Shown: piece after piece, positions 55,850-64,000 of the stretch | Layout: every line of letters starts with the position of its first letter | Numbering within the stretch: the stretch's first letter is position 1 | Assembly: GCA_015179125.1 (NCBI GenBank) | Contig: WHVA01000155.1 | Coordinates: 157,754-221,753, forward strand | Direction of reading: 5' to 3' | Source of the DNA: Gautieria morchelliformis | Lineage: Eukaryota; Basidiomycota; Agaricomycetes; Gomphales; Gomphaceae | DNA: 64,000 nucleotides | Position numbers and translations under genes: made by a program | Notes under the pieces: model-generated | Database searches by the model: none | What the model was told of the DNA's origin: nothing | The model's input: only the letters and a program-made list of their open reading frames with translations

Positions 55850-56347
55850 TGTTGAGGACAGGAATTATAGGCAGTAGGAATGGACTTCTTGCGCAAAAGA
55901 ATAGACTAGAAATCAATTCACTCTCTCAGTGAATTTAGTGGTCACTGTAAATATATTATACACTACCTAGAAATCAATTCACTACAGAGGATTTCTAGGT
56001 CAATAAATGCAAAGAACACTAGACTAATTTACTTGCCTCTCTCAGTGAATTTAGTGGTCACTGAGAGAGGGGGAAATGTGTTCCACTGCGCATGTACTAC
56101 TACCCGGCCCTTTAGCGCCCAAGAGCTCGCGCGTCGAAGTCATTTCAGACTCCGCTGGGTGCAGCCGCTTGTGAAAGTAGGAATAACAAGATGAAATAGA
56201 GAGATAAGGAATGAGTGGAAAATTTCGAAAATAACCAGAGAAATGGATGCATAATACAAGAACAATGTGAGAAGAAATTGGAAGGCCACACAACAAATTG
56301 GATATATTATGCTTGATTTTGGTGCAGGAGCATAAATGCACCCAACA
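55850..56347 (-). repeat. Copia copy 2, 5' LTR (type B)
   Basis: Carries the type B marks GCGCAAGAAGTCCATTCC, TAGTGTTCTTTGC and TTTACAGTGACC, as in the 3' LTR of copy 1. It is bounded on the outside by GGTGA (TCACC in element orientation), the same five bases that follow copy 1's type B LTR. Confidence 0.9.
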
Positions 56348-56636
56348 GGTGATTGGCTATCTATTCTTAATTTCCTTGCACAAACACACCACTATAGTTA
56401 CGAGGGTGTGTTTTAGCTGCGCAAATATTTACTTATGACATCACTCGCCTAATAGATAGAAGCTCCCCATTTTATGTAATCCTGTGTAATTTACAATATA
56501 ACCGGAGGCCATTCTGACCCTCTAGGAATCATCCATTCTAGCAATCTAACATCTTCTATCCACGTGACCTCGTGTGACTTGCATCTTACTAAGCTGCTAA
56601 TCCCAGCTAGGGTTATTCACTTACTTTAGTGTCTAA
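56348..56636. other. Spacer between Copia 2 and the Helitron, no gene seen
   Basis: AT-rich 290 bp. It begins GGTGA and ends just before the Helitron 3' terminus with A (T in Helitron orientation), as Helitron targets require. Confidence 0.4.
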
Positions 56637-56668
56637 CTAGGTGGGTACCCGCGCTTCGCGCGGGGGTG
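56637..56668 (-). repeat. Helitron 1 3' terminal hairpin and CTAG end
   Basis: The stem CCCGCGC/GCGCGGG with a short GAA-type loop lies about 11 bases before the CTAG terminus; it would act as the rolling-circle terminator. A nearly identical end occurs at 62727-62757. Downstream of it, GGTCAAACGC and AGTAAGTCTAACACAAC units repeat in tandem (56670-56765). Confidence 0.85.
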
Positions 56669-56854
56669 TAGGTCAAACGCCTCGGTAAGGTCAAACGCAT
56701 CAGTAAGTCTAACACAACAGTAAGTCTAACACAACAGTAAGTCTAACATATCAGTAAGGTCAAGTACATTGGGGAAAATCAAAGTAATCAATTTGCATCA
56801 AGTACAATGAAGTAACACACATAAATCATATCAAGAGAAGTGGATATAAAAAAA

Positions 56855-59371
56855 TCAAGGAGCTCTAAGTAATACATCTTTATATACAATGTTGGTTGTG
56901 TCCAAACCCTCCTCAAGCAAGACCTTCACTCTGTTCCAGTTGGTCCCTCTTGATACACCAACATACAACTGACCATGTCCAAACACTGGATATCTCAGGT
57001 CCAGCCCAACCGTACCCAAAGACTGTCCCTGAGACTTGTTGATAGTCATTGCAAATGCCAAACGCACTGGAAACTGCCTCCTTTGCAGCACAAATGGCAA
57101 CTCTCCCTCTGATGGCTTAATGATGATCCTGGGGATGAAAGCAATATTGCCTGCACATGGACCTGAGATGATCCTGACCTCCAACACTCTAATGCTTATC
57201 CTCACCAACCGCAACCTTGTCCCATTGCATAGTCCTTGCTTCTGATCCAAATTGCGCAACAGCATCAGAGGCACTCCAGGCTTGACTTCCAAGCGAGCAG
57301 GAGGAAGACAGCCCATCTCTATGGAATTCAGATACTCCACAGGATACCGATCTGCATCGTCGGATTCTTCAATGGAATTTGAACAGTGCAAGACCTGAGC
57401 ATCACCTGGAAACTCCCTAAACACCATGGAATTGATCTCATTGACCTCAGTGTTTCTGGCACAGAGGATGGCACGCTCCAAAAAGTAATTATCCTGGGCA
57501 GGGACTTGATTGCCAATGCCATGGTATATTTCCTGGATCAGATCTTCAATTCCAGGGCCACACACCATGTGAGGAGGCAGTGAGAACGTATGATCTAGTG
57601 GGAGATCCTTTCCCTGGCCCACATTCTGCAGCCATTCTGCAAACCTGGCTCTGTCAGGGTCATTTCTCACCTGCATGTTCTCTGTCAGATGGATGACCTT
57701 GATCTTTGGCCACAGATATGACTTCTGAAGGGTAGCTCCCACAATATCCTCCTTGGAGCCTTTAGGGATAATTGGCAGAGTCTGCTGAAAGTCACCTCCA
57801 AAGGCGACCGTGATGCCACCAAAGGGTCTGTCAGGCTGGTCAAGGAAATCCCTCAGTGTCCTGTCAATGGCCTCTATGGCATGGCGATGCTGCATTGCAG
57901 CCTCATCCCAGATGAGGAGACTGGCCTGTCTCAGCATGTCAGCCTTGTCAGAGTTCTTTGTGATGAAGGAGAGAGAGCGCTCATGGACAGGAATGGGAAT
58001 TCCAAGCATGCTATGAGAGGTTGTACCCTTAGTGAGGATAAGGGCAGCCATTGCAGATGAGGCTACTGCAATCACAATGAGGCTCTCCGCTCTACAGGAG
58101 TGGATTAGAGTGTTCCATGTGAATGATTTCCCAGCACCACCTGAGCCAGTGACAAAAAACATTTGTCCATCAGGTTTCCCATGAGCATCTCTGGTCAGTG
58201 CCGACCATAATATCTGATCATGTGCAGACCTTTGCCCCTCATTCAGCCTGGGAACCTCCTCATCAGCTATGTCCCTCTCTGCAACAGGGTCATAGTCCCT
58301 CTGCTCAGCTATGAACCTGTTTCCAATGAGGGCCTCCCACTCGCCTGCCACCCGAGGCATATCATCAAAGCTGCTCAAGGACATTCCACCCTGCTGGAGG
58401 ATTTTTTCCAAGAGAAAGAGGCCAAAATCATAAACCTGATCGTCCTGTGGATTCTGCATACCATGTCTGATTTGGAGCTGATGTCTGAGATCATCACATA
58501 TGTGCTCCCTGAAGGCATCCCATAATCTGCCGGGGCCCGATGGATTGCAATGGCCAAGGATGGTGGCAAAGAGATGTCTGAGCTGAGCACCTGTTTTCAT
58601 GCCACTGGCTTCCTGGAGACACAACCTCAACTCCTGATCATCATCCAGAAGTCCCCTTGCACGACAGGCCTCCTTGTAAGTAGCATATTGTATGCCATCC
58701 ACCGACCTAAGCTCCTCAAAGGATCTAGCCCCCTTGACCACTGTGAGGAGAGTGCGCACAAAAAATCTCTCTCCTGATTTAGGGTTTGCAAAGTGAAGGC
58801 GACCGATGCTAAAGCTTCTTTGGCGTGGTGTCCATACCTTTTCCTGTGCTTGCCAGGTAAAATGCTCAGGAAACTCCACATAGAGCAGATCACATGCTTC
58901 AGGGTAGATATCATTGGCCTCAAAGTAAGCCATGAGCGGTGTCTTTTTCGCCTCAGCCCTTTCTAGGATGTTGTCCACATCCTGGTTGGGATCAAAGATG
59001 ATTGTGTGATGGTCCTTTTCATGGACTGGCAGTGCCATGACTGCAGGCACCTGGGTGTGGATTTCCCGCTCCAGCAACCTCCAACAGGCCTCATGAGCAC
59101 TGACATAGCGAGCGTCCAGGTACTTCTTTATCTCATCATGGTTGACACCGAACTCCATCGTGGTCCGATCGTGGCCCTTGTATAGATACTTGTGGATATA
59201 CTTGACGCACCTCACACTGAAGGTGAATTCAAGGTTGATGTGACACCAGAGTTTGAGCAAGAGCAGAGCAGAGTATGGCACAACCCATCTGTTGTCCAGC
59301 ATGTCACCTCTGACATTGTGCAGCCTTCCATCATTGCGACGACGATATTTTGGATATCCATCTACATTCAC
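56855..59371 (-). pseudogene. Helitron Rep-helicase, C-terminal piece (Rep tyrosines and PIF1 helicase)
   Basis: Continues the Rep protein after a frameshift. It begins with NVDGYPKYRRRNDGR and the Rep tyrosine motif (VKYIHKYLYKGHD). The PIF1-type superfamily 1 helicase follows with Walker A FVTGSGGAGKSFTWN, Walker B LLIWDEAAMQHR, FGGDFQQTLPIIPKG and motif VI LGTVGLDLRYPVFGHGQLY plus VGVSRG. It ends NIVYKDVLLRAP. No ATG of its own fits; the frame opens at a GTG at the frameshift, so it is not a separate gene. The helicase part shows no break. Confidence 0.88.
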
Positions 59372-61794
59372 AATGGTTCCTCACAGAATGGCTTTGGGAA
59401 GCCTTTCTTGCACTTGCCATTTTCCATGCAGGGTGCATTTGGATTCATTTGTCCACAGGGACCATGTGTCATCAGCTCACAGACCAACTGGTAGAGGACA
59501 GGATGTGTCTCTGGATCAGGGAACTCTGCCGAAATCATTGAATCCACCTCATGTGGATGTCTGATCTTGGAATCTCTTTCAAACCAGATAAGAATATGCA
59601 TGTGTGGGAGTCCCCTTTTCTGTAATTCAATGGTGTGGACGCGAGCGACGGTTTCCCCAAAAATCTTTTCCTTGACGATCAAGTCAATGAGGTATTTCTT
59701 TTTGAGCTGGAACACCCGCGACACCAGGTCAGGCCTGTCCTGAGGAGTTTGTCCAGGCAACAATGCATCCAATGCCTCCTGCCAGTTGGGATTGGCAGTC
59801 ATGGTAATAAAGAGATCGGCCACACCATGCTTCCTTGAAATGGCCGAAGAGTTCTGCAGGTTTTCCTGCATGTCCCGTGTCCCCCCCTGAAATGTGGCAG
59901 GCAGAATGGATCTTATGCCCAAGTTGTTTGGATCTCTGTCATTGTCATTGCGATGAAAGGCATCCATCATCTGGTTATACATCTCAGCACGGAGAGTGTG
60001 TTGATTTGTCCTGATCCACCACAGCCTGCTTTGCTCTGCAGCGGCCCAAGAGTCTACAATGTACTGCTGGAATAATTTGCCAGCGCGCAGGAGTGTTGTA
60101 GGTTCTTCTGTTCTCTGGAAGAGACGATAGGAATGGAACTGAATTTGGGTGACACGCCCACTTCGCTCACGCCCGTCTGGTAATTGGCGATAGCGAATAC
60201 CAGGTTGCCACCCCAACTCTCCCCTGGGAAAGAGCAAGACATAGTGAAGAGAGGCATAGTTTGGATTCATATCGGATACCCTTCGAAAGCATCCACCTTT
60301 GAGCTGGACAATAACATCCCTAGGTTCAGGGTTGATGCCATCTCCAGGAAGAACCACCGCAATCTCATCCGCAGTAGGGATATTATACCTCCTAGGATCC
60401 CTGTGTTCCCTGTATGTGAGCCTAGCCCGGATCTCACCATTCTGTCCCTGAGCTCTGAGCCTCTCAGCCGCTTGTCTATATATGGGAACATGAGGATTGC
60501 ATAAGAGGAGCATTTCCTGCAAGTCTCCCATGATAGTTGGAGACAGACCTGGGTTACGCATGTTCCTCTGTTCCAAAGCCAATGCTGGATCATATATATA
60601 AAGTTGGGCATACTGTATCCGCCTCCCAGGGTTAGGGATGAGAGAGCCATGAATATGATACAGTTCGCCCTGCAGCTTGAGGACATATGGACCACGACCC
60701 TCCCGAAGCAAATCTTGGTCAAAGTCGGCTCCCAAGGAAGTGAATGCAAATGCAGCATTGTACTGCCTGATGTTCTTGCGAAACTGTTTGGCCTCAGGGT
60801 CCTGGCCCTCTAAGAGCCGTCTCAATGGCTGAGGGAGCACTGGCAGCTCTGGAAGCTGCACCTTGCCTTCTAAACAGCAATCACCAAATCTGGGCCGCCG
60901 ATTTGAGGATCTCAGCAGGCGTTCTGCCATCCAGTGTAATGCTCCACAGTCAGGGCAGGCAACAACCATGGGACCCAGATCATGACGCAGCACATCTGCC
61001 TCGATTATTCTAGAGCGACCGAGTGGAATAAAAGGAGGAAGTCGCTGAGGACGCTGCCGAGGTACAGGGTGTGGCAGAAGAGGCTGTGGAGGTGCAGGGA
61101 GTGGCAGAGGAGGCTGAGGAGGTGCAGGGTGTGGCAGAAGAGGCTGTGGAGGTGCAGGGAGTGGCAGAGGAGGCAGAGGAGGTGCAGGGAGTGGCAGAGG
61201 AGGCTGAGGAGGTGCAGGGAGTCGCTGAAGAGGCCGCAGAAGCGCAGGGAGTAGCGGAGGCATTGGTCTTATTGCATTGGCCTGAGCACGCAATGCTGCC
61301 ACTCCTGCAGAACCTACTACAGGAGGATTAGCTGCCTGTCTACCTCTTCCCAATTGCTGCAATATAGCAGACTGCTCAGCAGCCTGAGCACGCAACTGTG
61401 CAATTCCTGCAGAACCAACCACAGGAAGATTGGGAGGTGGCTGTATAGGCGCCTGCCTGTATCTTCTCACGGGCTGTGCTGCTGGGATTGCTGCTAACTG
61501 AGCACGAAGGGCTGCCACCTGCTGTCCAGGACTGGGATCAGGAGGACGTAATGGCCCTGCAGCAGGTTGTTGAAAAGGATCAGCCGCATTGCTTCTAGGA
61601 GGAGGGTGAGGGATGGCAAAAGGAGGTGGTGGAGGGGGTGGCTGGTTCCGAGCTCTGGCAGCAGCCACAGCAAGGGCACGCGCTCTCCGATCAGTAGGCG
61701 ACGTCATACGACCCTCCTGCTCCTCCCTCGCCCTTTCACGCTCCTGCTGACGATTTCTCTCTGGAGTAGATGGATCCCTGAGAAATGCAGGCAT
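59368..61794 (-). pseudogene. Helitron Rep-helicase, N-terminal piece (zinc finger and HUH Rep domain)
   Basis: It starts MPAFLRDPSTPERNRQQERE with many Arg/Glu, then a Pro-rich repeat region (PPQPPLPLPAPPQPLLPHP type) coded by a 30-bp tandem repeat. A zinc-finger segment follows (CPDCGALHWMAERLL) and then the Helitron-like N domain (QLYIYDPALALEQRNMRNPG). Rep has FITMTANPNW and the HUH motif GLPHMHILIWFE. It ends early after KGFPKPFCEEPL, because one A appears to be missing near 59377 relative to the family pattern (EET), which throws the frame just before the Rep tyrosines. The ATG at 61794 is the first in the frame. Confidence 0.88.
61060..61255 (-). repeat. 30-bp tandem repeat coding a Pro-rich linker in Helitron Rep
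   Basis: On the plus strand, units like GGAGGTGCAGGGAGTGGCAG recur every 30 bp about six times. They keep the Rep frame and encode PAPPQPLLP/PLPLPAPPQP blocks. Length variation here would not disturb the frame. Confidence 0.8.
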
Positions 61795-61872
61795 AAGCTT
61801 AGAGGAACAATCAAGCTACCCCACTTCAACTTACATTTGCAAGCAGATGCTGTTGTTGTTAATTTTTCTTGG

Positions 61873-62090
61873 GCAAAGTCAGGGGAATTTATTAATTTCT
61901 AATTAAATAAATGTCAGACAGCTCACACCAGACCACAGAGAAATACATACATACCAAGGAAGGGATGGGGAGTCTGTTTGTTAGGCAAAGTCAAGGGAAT
62001 TTAATAATTTCTATTTAAAAGAAAAAAAAAAACTGTCAGATGGCTCACACCAGACCACAGAGAAATATATGTACCAAGGAAGGGATGGGG
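61873..62090 (-). repeat. Direct repeat of about 100-110 bp upstream of Helitron Rep
   Basis: 61873-61971 and 61983-62090 share GGCAAAGTCA, GGGAATTTA, TTAATTTCTA/ATAATTTCTA, GCTCACACCAGACCACAGAG and CCAAGGAAGGGATGGGGA in order. The second copy has a longer A tract. This lies in the promoter side of the Helitron gene. Confidence 0.8.
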
Positions 62091-62454
62091 ATTTTTTTTG
62101 ATGAAAATATCCAAGTCTTCTTCGGCTATCCAACTGGAATAATTCCAGTAAAAGGTCCTGGTCCTGGTCCTGGTCCTGGGGAGATGTCTTCTTCAGCCAC
62201 CAGTAGTGCAAGTCAACACTGAAAGAACTGCAATGCAATTGTGGCTCCCTCTAAGGCAGCCTGGGATGACTACCTGGCTCCTTAGCAGAGAAAAAGCTGC
62301 CCCAATGAAGGGGTCAACCCCAATAGTTCACTGCAGAGACCTCCCTGGGAAGAGATCTTTTGTGTACTACACTATATAGGCTATCTATTAATTCAGTCTC
62401 ACGCAATTTTTATTCTATCTAGTAGTGGGCAGAGAGGAGAGGAGAGGAGGGTGG

Positions 62455-62700
62455 TGGTGGAGTGCGCAAAGCGGCTGGCTGCGCAGCGATCAGCCAGCGC
62501 AGCGCTGCTTTGAGCGCCTGAGCCGGCAGATCGGCGTAAACCGCTCGCGGCTGCACCGCTCGCACGCTCCAGAACGCTGCGCAGCGCTGGAGCCGGCAGA
62601 GTGGCGCAAACCGCCGGTAGGGCCCAGGGGCTCGCGGCTGCGCCGCTCGCGCGCTCCGCTGACAAACTGATGACCAAGCATTGGTCAGCAGCGCCCACAA
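62455..62700. repeat. GC-rich repeated block near the Helitron 1 5' end
   Basis: Two related segments (62520-62571 and 62590-62660) share GAGCCGGCAGA, GGCGYAAACCG, CTCGCGGCTGC and CCGCTCGCRCGCTCC. They are mixed with GCTGCGCAGCG palindromes. Open frames on both strands are by-products of the GC content. Possibly a captured or foldback segment at the 5' end of the Helitron. Confidence 0.6.
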
Positions 62701-62726
62701 CCCACTGAGCGCGTTTAACTCTTAGA

Positions 62727-63010
62727 CTAGGTGGATACCCGCGCTTCGCGCGGGGTGCAAGTCAAACACCTCAGTAAGGTCAAACGCATCGGTAAGGTCA
62801 AACACCTTGGGTAAATCAAACTTGGGATAAGTCAAACACATTTGGATAAGAAAATTTCATTCAGATAAGTAAAACACATCTTATTGATTGAAAGTAGCTC
62901 TAAGTAACAGGTCAAGGTAGGTAATGTTATGACCATGCTGCTTGACAACTCTGGTACCTCCATGCCTCCTCTGGCTCTATTCCGCAATGTCCACACTTTG
63001 ACCTTTTGAT
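62727..63010 (-). mobile_element. 3' end of a second Helitron (relic)
   Basis: Plus-strand CTAGGTGGATACCCGCGCTTCGCGCGGGG is the same hairpin-CTAG terminus as Helitron 1 and in the same orientation. It is followed by the same GGTCAAACGCAT-type units. On the minus strand, 62840-63000 keeps a degraded match to the end of the PIF1 helicase (NITYLDLLLRATF versus NIVYKDVLLRAP in Helitron 1). The rest of the element lies to the right or is replaced by LTR sequences. Confidence 0.75.
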
Positions 63011-63127
63011 CCCCTTGTTCTTTACTATTCACATACTTCCCCTTTTGACTCTATTCACCGGCCTTCCCTACTTGACCCTTAGCATAGCAAGTCCAGAGCA
63101 TCAGGAGATCCATTGTTCCACAATCAA

Positions 63128-63856
63128 TGTTACGACTGTTCCGCTCAACCATCTCCGCCATATCCGCATATCCTCCGCACCACCTCTGCACCGCCTCCGC
63201 ACCACCTCCGACTCTATTCCATAACATCCGCACCATCTGCAACCCTGTACCTCGACCCTTGTGATTTCAGTACCCCTGGCCACCTCCAGATACCGGCCCC
63301 CGTACTCGACCCTGAATCAGCAAGATACCATTTCCGTAATTCCGTTTCTTCCGAGGCCTATTGTACTTACTCGCCTTGTTCTTTGCCATTTTACTTACCC
63401 TACCCTGCACCCCCCTTGTCATCCCATTGTTCCGCATTAGTTACTTGCCCCATATGTCTATCCGATTCTTGCACTCTCCGGAATTTGCTTAGTACCATTA
63501 CCTGTTGCTTCAGTCTTTGTATAAACCCCCTCATGTATGTCTCCGTTCCTGCAATCAGATAATCAACTTCGATACGTGATTCCCTTCGCACTGTCTCCTG
63601 TTCTTAGCACAGCGAGTTTTGCTAGTCTTGTCTCCTTCCGCTCTCGACCCTCTGTCCTCCCCTCTTCGCCTCTTCCGACCTTTGTTCTCCGACCCTCGAA
63701 CCTCGACTCTCAGTACTCTGTTCCCGACTTCTGCCTTCTCCGATATCCGCAAGTCAATCCCGAAATACTTAGGACGGTAGTTCATCAGGGGCCAACACAT
63801 AAGTTGAAGCCGTTGTCCTTTCCAGTTCCGACCTCTGGGAATTCCAATACGTAACA
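63128..63856 (+). mobile_element. Solo LTR of another element (729 bp, TSD ATCAA)
   Basis: Begins TGTTACGACTGTTCCGC and ends CCAATACGTAACA, with TGTTACG/CGTAACA inverted ends. It is flanked by perfect ATCAA duplications (63123-63127 and 63857-63861). It is pyrimidine-rich on the plus strand with many TTCCG pentamers. No coding sequence. Confidence 0.82.
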
Positions 63857-64000
63857 ATCAATTAGACCCACATTCCCCTTGTTCTTTTGCCTATTGATTG
63901 TTCTTAGTTCTACCCGGCACCCCTTGTAGTTCCTCTTGTTCCGTATTAGTTACTTACTCCATTTATCCTAGTTACTTTTGCTTGCACTGGAATTGCTTAC
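63857..64000 (+). mobile_element. Part of a related LTR continuing past the window end
   Basis: 63880-64000 resembles the inside of the solo LTR at about 63370-63495: both have CCTTGTTCTTT, TACCC.GCACCCC, TTGTTCCG.ATTAGTTACTT and GCAC..GGAATT in order. So the solo LTR probably sits within another copy of the same LTR family. Confidence 0.5.

Larger units (their letters stand above)
51092..56347 (-). mobile_element. Copia (Ty1-type) retrotransposon, copy 2, intact polyprotein
   Basis: Inverted relative to copy 1. 5' LTR 55850-56347, primer site 55837-55849, one long reading frame, polypurine tract at 51590-51600, 3' LTR 51092-51589. The upstream flank (in element orientation) is TCACC. The outer end of the 3' LTR is altered (CCTCTACA instead of CCTCAACA) and has no matching target copy. 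It could be capable of autonomous movement if the LTRs are active. Confidence 0.93.
56637..62726 (-). mobile_element. Helitron 1 (rolling-circle transposon)
   Basis: On the minus strand its 3' end is a GC-rich hairpin (CCCGCGCGAAGCGCGGG), ten bases, then CTAG followed by T in the flank, the canonical CTRR end. It encodes a Rep-helicase in two pieces (61794-59368 and 59371-56855). The 5' end was not proved; TCTAAGAGTTAAACGC just beside the second Helitron's CTAG (plus-strand 62711-62726) is the best candidate because it starts with TC. Confidence 0.85.

Noticed and set aside
62040-62222. Small plus-strand frame with a GPGPGPG stretch
   Set aside because: It arises from a CCTGGT simple repeat (62156-62180) in the Helitron upstream region.

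Overview
The window is a piece of a basidiomycete nuclear genome, most likely an Agaricomycete. The genes are cut by many introns of about 45-60 bp with GT-AG borders, the single-copy genes are typical fungal housekeeping genes, and the transposons (Copia with a half-tRNA primer site, chromodomain Gypsy, Helitron, PIF/Harbinger-like) are of types common in mushroom-forming fungi. I saw no tRNA, rRNA, CRISPR array or bacterial-type operon.

The window has two compartments. From about 3.2 to 30.2 kb it is gene-dense. In order: an unrecognised coiled-coil protein (-), CTU1/NCS6 tRNA thiolase (+), ERG27 3-ketosteroid reductase (-), NOP9 pumilio-type ribosome biogenesis factor (-), a secreted serine carboxypeptidase (+), the IME4/METTL3 mRNA m6A methyltransferase (+), a PDR-type full-size ABC-G transporter (-), CDT1 replication licensing factor (-), a CCCH zinc-finger protein (+) and Rho-GDI RDI1 (+). 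Several pairs are divergent with very short shared promoters. Two diverged copies of a non-coding repeat (7.4 and 13.4 kb) sit between genes. The first 3.2 kb and 23.4-24.9 kb hold no gene I can defend.

From about 30.6 kb to the end the window is nested mobile DNA. In order: a foldback element present twice, one copy carrying 35 units of a 9-bp minisatellite; an LTR-type element (TSD GCTAC) that has itself received a 952-bp PIF/Harbinger-like element (TSD TTA); a degenerate Myb/SANT-like gene hit by a solo Gypsy LTR (TSD GATGG) and by a second copy of the LTR-type element (TSD GTTGG); a frame-shifted Copia (+); a chromodomain Gypsy (+) with several stops; relics of another reverse transcriptase and a transposase; an intact Copia (-); a Helitron (-) with one frameshift; the 3' end of a second Helitron; and a further solo LTR (TSD ATCAA).

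The strongest structural observation is that the two Copia copies have exchanged LTRs. LTR type B and its TCACC flank are split between the two elements, which is what an inversion by recombination between inverted copies would leave. The genes do not form one pathway; the layout is a conserved gene block ending at an expanding repeat block.
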